From positions 1,334,589,915 to 1,334,653,914 of the forward strand of contig OY856409.1 in the NCBI GenBank assembly GCA_963693085.1: a stretch of 64,000 nucleotides of DNA. The letters are read 5' to 3'. This document shows, one piece after another, positions 47,231 to 58,296 of this stretch. The notes under the pieces are model-generated. The model saw nothing but the letters and a program-made list of their open reading frames with translations. It did no database searches and had not been told where the DNA came from. The translations under genes and the position numbers were made by a program. How positions within the stretch are numbered: position 1 is the first letter of the stretch; every line of letters starts with the position of its first letter. The DNA comes from Alisma plantago-aquatica (taxonomy: Eukaryota > Streptophyta > Magnoliopsida > Alismatales > Alismataceae).

Positions 47231-47830
47231 ATCATTCTGTTATGCATCTCTGATCGGCTGACTTAACGTCGACTTTACTTGTAATTGGGCTAACAAGGAT
47301 ACTTCTAACTGTACGTTCATCTATCAAAGAGAGACCAACATATCTCTCTTATAGCACACTGAAGCACTCAATTGTGTTGAGGAGGAGGAGGAGGAGGAAG
47401 ACTTCTTGCTTAAATCATTTGCCACTACATTTGTCTTTCATGGATGGTAATCTATAGTGCAATCATAATCCTTAATCAATTCCATCCAGTGTCATTTTTG
47501 CATATTCAATTCCTACTTTAAAAAGATATATTATAGGTTCTTGTGGTCGATGAAGATCTGGCACTTCTCCCCCACTCTCCCCATATAATTAGTGTCTCCA
47601 TATCTTCAAAGCATGGACCACAATGGCTAAATACATATCAGGCATTGGGTAGTTCTCCTCGTATTTTTTAAGTGATCGTGAAGCAAAAGAAATCACGTTC
47701 TTATCCTTCATAAGCACACAACCTAGACCATTCTTGAACGCATCACAAAATACAATATAAACCATTCCCTGCTCTGGAAGCACTAACACTAGGGAATTAT
47801 TCAATCTCTCCTTCAGAATCATTAAAGCGC
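47231..47830 (-). pseudogene. Gypsy-2 RNase H
   Basis: LKERLNNSLVLVLPEQG, VFCDAFKNGLGCVLMKDKN (catalytic Asp in FCDA), VISFASRSLKKYEENYP, LAIVVHALKIWRH. The upstream half is intact over 78 codons; the rest (47,240-47,590) is degraded and includes a (GAG) run at about 47,376-47,402. Confidence 0.9.
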
Positions 47831-48560
47831 ATTGAAATTTCTCATTCCAAACAAATGAGACATCCTTTTAGGTAAGTTTTGTTAGGGGTAAAGCTACAAC
47901 ACTGAAGCTCTTAATGAACCTCCTTAGTATCCTGCCAAACCTAGAAAGTTGTGAACTTATATAGGTGTCTTTGGTTGATCCCATTCTAACACTGACTCCA
48001 CCTTCTTTGGATCTACACAGACTCCTTTAATATATAATTTTACATGACCTAGGAAAGCTACTTCCTCTAACTAGAACTCACATTTACTAAACTTGGCATA
48101 TAAGTGATGCTGCCTCAACAAAGTTAAAGCCTGATGTAAGTGTTGCTCATGCTACTAGCAATCTTTAGAGTAGATCAAGATATCATCAATAAACACAACT
48201 ACAAATTGATCTAGATGTTGTCTAAACACTCTGTTCATCAATTCCATAAAGGTTGTCGGTGCATTGGTTAGCCCAAACGGCATAACCACAAACTCATAAT
48301 AACCATATCTTATCCTAAAGGCTAACTTAGGTATGTCATCTACCTTAATCCTCAATTGATGATAACCCGACCTCAGATCTATCTTAGATAAGACTATGGA
48401 ACCTTGTAGCTGATCAAACAAATCATCTATACATGGAAACAAATACTTATTCTTAATAGTCATCTTATTCAGTTTTCGATAGTCAATACACAATCTCATT
48501 GATCCATCCTTCTTCCTTACAAATAGATCAGGAGCACCCCAAGGAGACATGCTCAGCCTA
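47831..48560 (-). pseudogene. Gypsy-2 reverse transcriptase
   Basis: A 131-codon open stretch from 48,550: [45 protein letters not shown] (catalytic Asp), [33 protein letters not shown] (the FIDD catalytic box). The thumb and connection part (47,831-48,150) is broken. This is the best-preserved catalytic block in the window, and the most useful for lineage placement. Confidence 0.95.
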
Positions 48561-49310
48561 ATGAAACCTTTCTCAAGTAGTTCTTGTAACTACTTCTTAA
48601 GCTCTTTCATTTTTGTTGGTTCCATCCTATATGGTGTTTGTTCTATGGGTTGGGTACTTGGAACTAGATTGATTTCAAAGTCAATCTCTCTAGGAGGAGG
48701 TACAACTAGGAACATTAGAAAACACATCCTCAAACTCTCATACAATTGTCCCTTCCTGAATACTAGGACCCTTTGCCTTTGTATCCACCACATGTGCTAA
48801 ATATGCATCACAACCCTATCTCATCTACTTCTCTGTTGTCATAGTAGAAACTAGACATGTTAAAAGGATTTTCCTATCACCCTAGAAAACCCATGAGGCA
48901 TCATCTTCTATAAATGTTTCCATCTTGGCACTATAATCCAACATCACCTGATACTTTTCTAAAGTATCCATCCCAAGGATTACGTCGAATCCATGCATAT
49001 CAAGTGGTAAGAGACCCACTTGAATAATGTGTAGTGAAAAGGAAAGAATACATGACAAACATACTTCCCACAGCTCTATAGAACCAAGTAAGGGAGTCTC
49101 TAGATGAAGACCATCATGTCTACGACAAACCAACAAGGAACAATTAGATATCACTTCTCTAGTGATGAAAGAATGTGTTGGACCAATGTCAATTAAAACA
49201 TATATAAAACATGAAGAAGACAAATCAGGATGATATAATTTCATCTGACCTATCAAGACCCTCGAGTTGATGACTCCCTCTGACTGACTCATTGCATATG
49301 ATCGAGGCGT
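48561..49310 (-). pseudogene. Gypsy-2 protease and linker
   Basis: MSQSEGVINSRVLIGQMKLY, then YVLIDIGPTHSFI, where the active-site motif D-T-G-A-S/T is replaced by D-I-G-P-T (Asp kept). Then MHGFDVILGMDTLEKYQVML. The linker to RT has VPPPREIDFEINLVPSTQPI and YRMEPTKMKELKK. Gypsy 1 has the same order and similar residues at 16,082-16,830. Confidence 0.9.
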
Positions 49311-50320
49311 CTCCTGTTGTCGCCCTCTACCTCTTCTAGCATGTCCTGATGAACCATCTTGTGACGCCTATCCACGTCCTCTGCCACTATATTATTGTCA
49401 TTGTTGTGAACTCTGCTAACTCTGCCTAGGCTGCTGAGTCACTTCTTCATCCTTCACAGGACAGTACCACTTAGTATGCCCCACCTATCCACACTTGAAG
49501 TAGGGTTTTCCCTCATACCATGGCCTAGACGGCCCTGTCACAAATACTAACATTGCACTCTGAGCTCCTACAGGTGGCAAACTATGGCCTCTACCTCTAC
49601 TCTATGTTTAGGGCGATTGAGTTACTGACCTCTGTTGAGACTATGGTGTTGAGTACCTGGACTTCTTGAAGCCTCCAAAAGATTGTCCTTGGTACTACAT
49701 AGGCCTCTTCTTGGCCTTTGAGTCACGTGTCTCTATTGCGGATCTCTTCACTCTCCTAACTGACTCCATAAAAGTTACAAACCTTTCTTTGTTATCTAAG
49801 GATGACACTGGGGTTGATAGCTCAGTACTCGGTCCCTTCTCAAACCGTCTAATCCTCTCCTTTTTTGTTGTACGTTGCCATTTGTGGACAAAAACTAAGA
49901 AGCTTCATATGCACTGATTGACATGGTTCCTTGACTAATGTTCTCAAATTGTACAATATTTTCATCTAAGTCTCAGGGAAGTATCGACTTACAAACTCCC
50001 GTATAAATTCCTCCCATGTAACTGCAACTCCCGACCTTTTATCCTCTTCAATGGCCCACCAGTGGCCAACACTCCCTTTCAACAAGTATACTGCATGCTT
50101 TACCTTGTCCTCCTAAGGGATGTTGAGGATTTTAAAAGCCTTCTCCATCTCAGCGAGCCGCATATCTGCATTGGCTGGATTAGATGTGCCTACATATTCC
50201 AACATTCCTACATGTTGGATTCTCTCATAAGTCTTTCCAGACCCATGAGTTTCAGCATCGGGACCCTCTACCCTAGGTTGAATTACATGCATCTTGTACA
50301 TCATATAGTTTATTGTAGTC
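49311..50320 (-). pseudogene. Gypsy-2 gag, main domain and zinc knuckle
   Basis: MTTINYMMYKMHVIQPRV at the solo LTR edge, then MLEYVGTSNPANADMRLAEM, EKAFKILNIP, VYLLKGSVGHWWAIEEDKRS, WEEFIREFVSRYFPET and IRRFEKGPSTEL. The zinc knuckle near 49,470-49,510 reads YFKCG-stop-VGHTKWYC: first Cys changed to Tyr and an internal stop. Confidence 0.9.
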
Positions 50321-50325
50321 ATAAA

Positions 50326-51890
50326 TGTCTAGACTCAAGGTCTAAATTGACTAAACCCTTGTTTTGATGATGACTAACCATTCCATTTATTTGTGTCTAA
50401 TGTTTCTACTTGAGTGATTTCAGATTAGGTATAGACACACTCCAAATGCCCTAACTTACACATCTCAACTTGGAGAAGAGACAAGTCAAAGTCAATACAA
50501 GTGCACATTTTTTAAATATGATGTAAATCGATTAGAATCACGTTGTAAATCACTTTTAATGATTGTATGACTTGTAATTAAGGTTAGAAAAAATCAGGAT
50601 CACTTAGATCGAATATTTAAGCACTCAAAAGCCATTTTCTAAAATTCACATCAGGTTGTTCATCGGTCAAGTTGCAAACTCGACCGATCCTGATTGGATC
50701 TTGAAAATGATTTTTGATCGGTCGAGTTTCCATTTCACAGAACTCGACTGACTCTCTGAAGACCAAAACTAATTTATGTGGATCAGTCGAGTTACACCAG
50801 GACAAACTCGACCGATGGCCTAAATTGGTCTTGTCACTTAGTGAGATCGGTCGAGTTACCTTTATAAGAACTCGACTGATTGCATTGTACAAAAAAGTGC
50901 ATAAAAGTGTTTCTAGCCATTGTGGAGTTGCAACAATAAAAAATATACCTGTTGCAAGCCACAAAATGGCTAGTTTTCATTCTTAAGTGTTTCGAAGGCT
51001 AAGAGGCATCCCCAACTATAAATAGGACCGCTTGGGATTCATTCCAAGGTTGAGCATTCAATGCAAAACTCTATATTAGGTTCCTATTCTATAGTTGAGT
51101 GCATCCTACAACCTCCTCTCTCGAAGCTTAATCACTTACTACATTCGTTAGAGTGAGTATGAAATATGTAAGAGAGCTAGTTCCATTTGTATATCTTGTG
51201 AGGCTCTCACTTCCACCACCTCCCTTTCTCTCATTTCAACCATGAAGATGAAGGTTCTCTCTCTTGGCTAAGAGAGGTGAAGAAGAACAATGGAAGGTGT
51301 CCCTTGGTGAAGATCAAAGCTGAAGACTTAGAGCAAGAGTAGGTAAGCCCTTGGTGAAGGCAGAAGACTCCATGCTCAAGTGGGTAAGTCTTTGGTGAAA
51401 GCTTCTCTGAGTGAAGGTGAAGTCAAAGGCTAAAGATCCAAGAAGAGTGGGTAGTTCCTAGAAGGCTGAAGATTTGTGCAAGAGTGGGTAAGTCCTTGGA
51501 GAAGGCCGAAGACTCGTTGCAAAGTGGGTAAGTCCTTATTAAGGTAGAAGACTCTTTGTATTGGATAGGTAAGTCCTTTGGTGGTTCATGCATTATAAGT
51601 CTTATGAATGAATATAAGAGTGTAATGGTTAAGAAATCCTAGAGGTTTACCTCTCTAGGTAGTGGACTAACATATTCCTAGTTTGGAGTGTGGAACCACT
51701 CTACATAGCTTATCACTTGGTGCTTGCTCATTCTCTCTCTCTCCCTTTCTATGTATGTTTTAGTTGCACTCAAATAACCTATTTATCAACCTCATCTTGT
51801 GATATAATTTGAAGGTCTAATGAATTTTATTTAAGTGTATTCATCTCTATTCACCCTCCCTAGAGCATCCAATCACCCATCTAGGATCCA
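50326..51890 (+). mobile_element. Solo copia LTR inserted in gypsy-2 gag
   Basis: Begins TGTCTAGACTCAAGG and ends CTAGGATCCA (or CCAACA at 51,893), aligning end to end with the copia LTR at 13,209-14,702 on the other strand. If it ends at 51,890 the flanks are ATAAA (50,321-50,325) and ACAAA (51,891-51,895), a 5-bp duplication with one transition. No internal copia sequence. It contains a ladder of four hairpins at 50,662-50,880. 51,250-51,600 is a run of related short phrases (GTGAAG, TGGGTAAGTCCTTGG), and 51,480-51,560 repeats AGAGTGGGTAAGTCCTTGG-like units. Confidence 0.88.
50662..50880 (+). repeat. Four serial 12-bp-stem hairpins in the copia LTR
   Basis: Stems: ATCGGTCAAGTT/AACTCGACCGAT (50,662-50,673 with 50,677-50,688), ATCGGTCGAGTT/AACTCGACTGAC (50,717-50,728 with 50,741-50,752), ATCAGTCGAGTT/AACTCGACCGAT (50,782-50,793 with 50,805-50,816) and ATCGGTCGAGTT/AACTCGACTGAT (50,846-50,857 with 50,869-50,880). 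Loops are 3, 12, 11 and 11 bases and unrelated; stems are nearly constant, with 10-11 of 12 pairs. Confidence 0.85.
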
Positions 51891-51895
51891 ACAAA

Positions 51896-52168
51896 ATTGT
51901 CCAACCATGGACTCTAAATCAGGGTTGGCTACATTATCTTGATTGACTTGAGGCATCTCGGGCACAACTCCTGCCCTCTCTTGCCTCCTAGAAGCATCTC
52001 CTGGTGCAACAATGTTGCTTTCTGCAACATGTTCATCATGCTCTCCAAACATCTTTTGTATCTTCTTCTACTTCTACGACAACATAAGCTACTATAAGAT
52101 ATACTAAAGGACACTAGAACATACTCAAACCCTAGTCCTATGTCCCTGTAGACTTAGTGAACCTATAA
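51896..52168 (-). pseudogene. Gypsy-2 gag N-terminus and leader
   Basis: Minus-strand reading near 52,050-51,900 gives MFGEHDEHVAESNIVAPGDA and NPDLESMVGQF, a plausible variable gag N-terminus, cut by the solo LTR. A one-base shift separates it from the continuation at 50,320. The leader to the primer-binding site is about 100 bp. Confidence 0.6.
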
Positions 52169-52179
52169 CTCTGATACCA
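52169..52179 (-). promoter_or_regulatory. Gypsy-2 primer-binding site
   Basis: The minus strand reads TGGTATCAGAG, matching the initiator tRNA-Met complement, with a 6-base spacer to the LTR end at 52,186. Confidence 0.9.
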
Positions 52180-52185
52180 GTAAAT

Positions 52186-54735
52186 TGTAATGACCATCAC
52201 TACAATAATTGAGATTACTCAAACTAAATTGTGAAATTATCACTAACCACAAAATAGGGTAAATTAGATCCAATTGCAATTTAATATCTCAAGCGGAAGT
52301 ATTTTTTAAACAAGCCTTCAACATAGGCAATATGTATTTCACATATACTAAAAGATGTTACATATTAAGTTCATAGGCTATCAAGCCATATCTATTACAT
52401 ATTACAACCTCTTCATATGTACAAGTCCTTCCTATACATTCATGGCATAAAACCAATCTTAGTGTCGATAAACAACACAACAAAATCTCTCCCCAAGACC
52501 TGTGAGTACATGGACGACACATAGGACTTCTACTATAAAACACTAACTAGTAGCATGTCCAACCTTCGACGGCTACTGCTCACTCTGCTGCTCTACACCT
52601 GCATCGCGACCTCAACCTCCTCGTCCACAACCACCCAAAAAGTTGGGGAACCCACTGAGTGAGACCAAACGTCCAAGAAAGAGTTATAACTCTTTACAAA
52701 CGTCTATTATAAGCACAACACTACAAAGAGAAGTAAAAGACAGGTAATTCTTCTTAAGTAGTTCAAGTAGTTACAATTGAGCAGTAGAACATTTTATACT
52801 ATTTAAAAGGAATATGAAGAACATGTATAACTGTTATAAACTAAACAATACAAGAAATTAGGCATGGGGTCATCCAATGTGAATTGTATTTGACCCTAAA
52901 TAATATACTACACATTCGTTTAACCATTTTTATGCCCTGAGAATTTGAGGCGTACCACTCAAATCCAACTGACCACTGCTAAGTCAAAATCAGTACCATA
53001 CAAGATCAATGGAAGAGTCAAACTCCATGATCAACTCCAACACTACTTGGTCAGTTCAAGTTTGCAATGCAGTGACATATAGTCAGACTGCTAAAAGACA
53101 ACAACTTGTAGTCATATCTACAGTCCTGTAAAGACAGTAACTCATAGTCAAGCTATGGTCATGTAACAACTAGTCTGCCTTGGTACATGGCACATCACTA
53201 GAGAACTGTCTCACACATAGTCATTTAATAATGAATAGTATACCACTATTTCAACAATTTAAGGATACAAGGAAATGTTTATCGCTGAAACCCCTGGATA
53301 TTCAACAATATACACTCTGAGTTTTCCCTTAGGAGTTACTTGTTTCACCATCTAGCTAGATACTAATGTTGTAGATGGATCTATGGTACATGAAAACTAC
53401 ATGATTAGGGTTTCACTTGATTAGACATGCCAATTGAGTATCTTTTAATGCATCAGTCAAGTTACAACATATTAATCCTAAATAAATTCTTACAAAAATA
53501 AGGTAAGGTGAAACTTTTAGAAGATATAGAGTGTATTAAGTGAGAACTTGTCTCATCATCACATGACACTTGTAATACTACCATATCCAATGTCATCATC
53601 AACAACACATCACTATGGGATGTCAATCCATCAATTATGCACAAAACATTTGCTAGGTCATTAGACCAATTCATATACCCCTGCAACATTCAATATTCAC
53701 AAAAAGCCTCAAAATTACTAACAATCATCACTCTGTATTGTATAAGTCTCACCATAGCATTCACTTAGCTATGCCATTCATTTCACCTACAAGTTAGTGT
53801 TGCACAAGTAAGAGAGAAAATTACTATCCATGAATGACAACTTTCAAATATAATGAACACATTTATCTTGTTATCATAATACTAGGGTTAGGGTTTGTAT
53901 GTACCCGATTAGGGTTTAATAGCATCATACCACCTCAAAACCCTAATTCCATCACTTTCCATATTGTTGGAGAATCACGTATCATTGTTGATGGTTAGCC
54001 ATTCATAATCACATTAATTTTAGATAAACCATAACCCTAGGTACTGACCATATTCATACTTACATGTGTGTATCTTAACCACTTGTTAACACATGAGTGT
54101 TGATCACCCTTGATACATGAGTGTCTACTTGTTCAACAATAAGGCGTCACGATCTGACCATGAATGGGGTGTCGCTACCAACCAACTGTGGAATGTTGCA
54201 ACCAACCAACTATGGGGTATCAAAACCAGACCAGCTAGACATTTGACCTTAACACATCCTCACAAGGCATTATGCTTAACACCAACTTAGAGTGTCTCGA
54301 TCCTAAGAAACACAATGTCACAACCCTTTAGCATAATGTTGTCGTGATCACCACAACAAAGACATGTAATGCTCTATCACGACCGCAACACCGAGGATAT
54401 GTAACTCTTCATCTCAACCACGACCCATGTGTGTTGTGACCATCTAGCATGGCGTCAAGACCAAGTTATAGAACATGATGTTACCATCCGGACAATCAAG
54501 TATTTTAGCCCTGAAACAAACGACTAGACCATTACCAAGCTCTAATATAGTTTTACGACCTGAACACTTAGCCATCTAAGCTGCAACGTTAACCATTAAC
54601 TAAGTCAAACACTGCAGCAATGCTATGTCGTGACCCAACTAATAGGTAGCGACAAACCTAGGGTTAAGGGGTGTGTTACGATCGAAACCAACCTACCAAG
54701 GGGTGTCGACTATGATATAAGTCTGAGGGTTGTCT
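52186..54735 (-). repeat. Gypsy-2 5' LTR, left portion
   Basis: Aligns with 31,290-33,850 of the 3' LTR throughout, including the TCGCGACC zone (54,140-54,720 here, more decayed). It is interrupted at 54,736 by a solo LTR and resumes at 57,599. Confidence 0.88.
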
Positions 54736-57598
54736 TATAAGGAGTGGGACCTGAGAGGGCGTATCCACTCCCTACTAAAAAAATTGAAGAATAAACATCC
54801 ATTCTGAACACACTCAAAGGTATGCTGGGCTCGGTGTAAAATTTTCAAATTTCAATAAATGGTATTCAAAACAACCAAAGTGTAGCATCAGAATTAAACA
54901 AATGACTATATTCAATTTTCACAAAAGATTTCAAAAGTACATCATAATATCCCATAAGGGTTTACATGTATGATACATGATAGGATCTAAGTAGAGGGAA
55001 GTCTAAACTACCTAAAATCTGTCTCCTAGCAACATCTCTAAGAGCTAGGTCCATGTTGAAAGCTATGTTCTCCTTGGTCATGTTCAACACCTCGATCTAA
55101 ACCCGGGTGGTTGGGAAATCACCTAGCAAGAGGGAAAGAAAACAAGGTATGTGTCAAATAATGAATAAGAACAAAAGATAAGGAATAACATGAAAGTAAA
55201 GGCAAATATTTCATCGTAAGTGGCAAATATTTCATCATAAGATGAACAGAACAAGAGTATGAGGCATAATCAAAATAGATGCTTTCCATAATGTTAAAGT
55301 AGTAAAGGAATTGCATGCATGTTTAATATTGACTACATTAACTATGTAGGGTTGAGGCACCTACCGGACCTCAACCTATAGGTGAGGGGAGAATTAATAC
55401 ATTCCTAGTCGCCTACACATATTTTTATGGGGGAGAATAAGACATTCCCCAGGGCGAATTAATACATGCCCTATCTATGGGTGGTTGTACATAAGTGCCA
55501 CTACTATAGCTAAATAGTCCATAAAATCAACATGCTAGAAAAGAAATCATGGCAAGTAAAAACATCATATCAATTAGAACATGGCAGTGGGGTACAAGAC
55601 CCAAGAAAAAGAATACCATTACCAATTTTGAGAAAATTTGACAAAAGAATCATGAATAGAGTGAATAGGGTTCATTAAAGACTCATTAGGAAAATATAGG
55701 GTTTGGTTTGAAAATATCCCAACTTAGAGTGTAAGAATGCACATACCTATCATACTGATATCAATTACTAACTTTCACCACTTTAACTGAGTCCAAGTTC
55801 CTCTTTGCCTATTTTCAATGTATTAACATGTATTAGAGTACATAATGCACAATAATGTATAGAAACCCTGATTTTAGACATTTTTAGAAAAACTAATATT
55901 TAGACTCTAAAAACCTCACTAATGAACTTATTAGGTTCTCCTGATCAAGAAAATATAGTTTTATATTAACTTTGGAGTTATGATGATTAAGATGTAATTT
56001 TTATGGATTTTATGCATGAAATTCATTTTCTAAAAATCACCCTTCATAAAACCTCAAAATAAGACCTTGAAAGTATTTTTATTGAGATTAATTTTCTGAT
56101 TCCAAAACATATTTATATGTCAAATTTGGATAAGCAGATTAAAAGATATGAAAATTTCAAATTGAACCAATCATGAAATGACAAGCCAGAAATCTTTGAG
56201 AGAGAGAAAGAGTGAGAGAGAGGGAGAAGACACCATTTGACCCAAGATCAGAATTGTAGATGCATAGGTAACCAAACTAGATCTTCTATAGAAGGTAAAA
56301 TAGTAAGAAACCAAAACCCTAGAAGAACATGGTAAATATAGATGGAGATCATCGATTTTAAACATAGAATCATGAGTTTAAGCATGTAGTAAGTAATATA
56401 TGAGAAGGGGGTTATAAAAATTTCCTCTAGGCAAGGTGGACAAGTTAAAGCAAAAAAATTACCAAGCTAGAGAGGTCGGTTTCTCCAACAAAGCTCCTAT
56501 CTCGAGCAAGAAGTACCTTCTCCACTTTAGAGGTGAAAAATCCTAGCAAAAGAACATGGAGATGAGGTGTTTAAGGGTTCTAGGTGGGGTTTCACCATGA
56601 AGGCCATGGTTTCGACCTGGAATAAGGTGGGAGGAAGACAAACATCATGAAAGTAGGGAAGTGAAGGAGGAAACTTACTAGTTTTGGTCAAAATCACTAA
56701 GAAGGAACTTTAGAAATCCTAAATAGAGCAAATTTGGAACCCTAGGAGCCTTCTTCACCAAGGTGAGCACTCTCTTTTGCCTTGGGACAACACCTTCACG
56801 ATCAAATAGAGTAGGAATGATGATTTAATATGGGGGAAAGAGAAGGAGAGCACGAGTTTTCAAAATGGGAGGTGGTAAGGGGTAGATATGACTTTATAAA
56901 GAAGAGGGCAAGCATGAGGTGTCTATGAGACTTTCCATGTGTCCTTAGCCTAGGGCTTCATGGCCATGCAAGAGGACAACTCATAGAGACTTCTTGTATA
57001 TCAAATGTCAGTTCTAAAATCCCATGGAGACTTGTAGACCATCCCCACCGTCATCCAATCAAAGAAATAACCTCATTGGTTAATAGCTTTTAAAGATAAG
57101 CTCATTTATAAAGAGGGTCATTCCTAAAATGCCCTTAGAGAGAAACACCTTCAAACCAAGATGAAACTAGGTTCCACATGGTTAAAAATATAGAGAATGG
57201 TAAGTTAATATCTAAGAATTATAATTCATGTGATAATTTGCAAAGAAAACCTCCCAATTGGGTAAATTGCATAAAAGTCCAAAATGTACCTAAAATTGCA
57301 TAACTTGCACAAACAACATCCAAATCGAACCAAATTTGAAACTTAAGCTCATTTTATGTTTTCAAATCATATAACAAAGTTATATTAAGGTTTATAACAC
57401 CTAAATAAGGTCCTTAATAGACTTCCACTGAGGTATTTGTGCATAAACCCTTTTATTGGTACAAATAGTGAATAAATGTTCACCATACCACTATAGATTC
57501 CACTAATTAGACATCAAGGACATAAAGGGAAAAAATGAAAAGGAAACTTGGGAAAAAGGATTACATGGATATTACATCTAAGATTCAGTATGCTACAT
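54736..57598. mobile_element. Solo LTR inserted in the gypsy-2 5' LTR
   Basis: 2,863 bp flanked by a perfect TGTCT duplication (54,731-54,735 and 57,599-57,603). It starts TATAAGG (probably TGTAAGG with G to A) and ends GCTACA. The host LTR continues across it without loss when compared with 33,836-33,870. Orientation is not certain and no ORF of note is present. An A/G-rich zone lies at about 56,195-56,230. Confidence 0.82.
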
Positions 57599-58296
57599 GT
57601 CTCGACTGCACCACCCCATTGCAGATCTAAACCAAGGTCTAACAGATGGATAACAACAAGGTAACCCATCATAAACAGAGTGTATAACACCCTAAATTAG
57701 AGGGTTCATCAACCTCAAATGTGATGTTGGAAGATCATCCAAAATAAGATGTTTAAAGGAAGATAAATGAAGAATTTATGCATGTGTGGCTCAAGTGGTC
57801 AATCATGGTGTCCCCTAACAAAAAGACCTAGATTTGAATCCCAGATGCCACCTTGATTTACCACCCTCCTAGCATTTGGCCTCTGCCACAGGCATGGGGG
57901 GGGGAAATCTTTCTCTCTTAATTCCATAAGTAACCACATAGAAGGTAGTATGAAATCATGTTAAGATGCACATAATAGAGATAGAAGAGCTACAAAACCC
58001 GCCTGATTTTTGGATCGAAACAACTCCTATGATCTCAATCTCCAAAAGCTTCACCTAAGCTCCAACACCTCGGTCAAGAGATCTCCTCTAAGAAGAAGAA
58101 AGAAATCATGGTCACCAGGGAGTTAAGAAAGAAGGAAATTAGGCCTAATCCAAACCAAAGAAGAAAGGTTAAGGAGATGGAGTTATCTTCACAAATGACC
58201 ACCATGGAAGGTTCACACCTCATGGTCGAGAAGGAGGAAGAAGATGAAGGTTTCGGGAGAGAAGAAACGTGATCAAGAATAAGATCACTTACCAAA
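57599..58296 (-). repeat. Gypsy-2 5' LTR, right portion (truncated)
   Basis: Matches 33,860-34,460 of the 3' LTR, with a SINE inserted near 57,787 in place of about 30 bases. Homology stops at ACTTACCAAAA (58,296); the last 0.95 kb of the LTR, including its start, is missing. Confidence 0.82.
57785..57922 (+). mobile_element. tRNA-derived SINE
   Basis: Absent at the same point of the other LTR copies (34,055; 44,445). It begins with an A-box-like TGGCTCAAGTGG (57,787-57,798) and a B-box GATTTGAATCCC (57,831-57,842) at tRNA spacing, then a non-tRNA body with a run of nine G (57,896-57,904) and a pyrimidine-rich tail TCTTTCTCTCTT. SINEs are transcribed by RNA polymerase III from these boxes and moved by LINE enzymes. 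No clear flanking duplication; about 30 bp of target look lost. Confidence 0.65.

Larger units (their letters stand above)
45794..52179 (-). mobile_element. Gypsy-2: Tekay/Del-like chromovirus, internal region
   Basis: Minus strand order from the right: primer-binding site, gag (interrupted by a copia solo LTR), zinc knuckle, protease, RT, RNase H, integrase with H2C2 domain, C-terminal chromodomain-like tail, then the 3' LTR. PR-RT-RH-INT order defines Ty3/gypsy; the chromodomain tail and 4-kb LTRs fit the Tekay/Del lineage. Every domain has stops or frameshifts, so the element cannot move alone. Confidence 0.92.

Noticed and set aside
45794..52179. Gypsy 2 as an active element
   Set aside because: Stops in every domain, broken zinc knuckle, altered protease motif and a solo LTR in gag.
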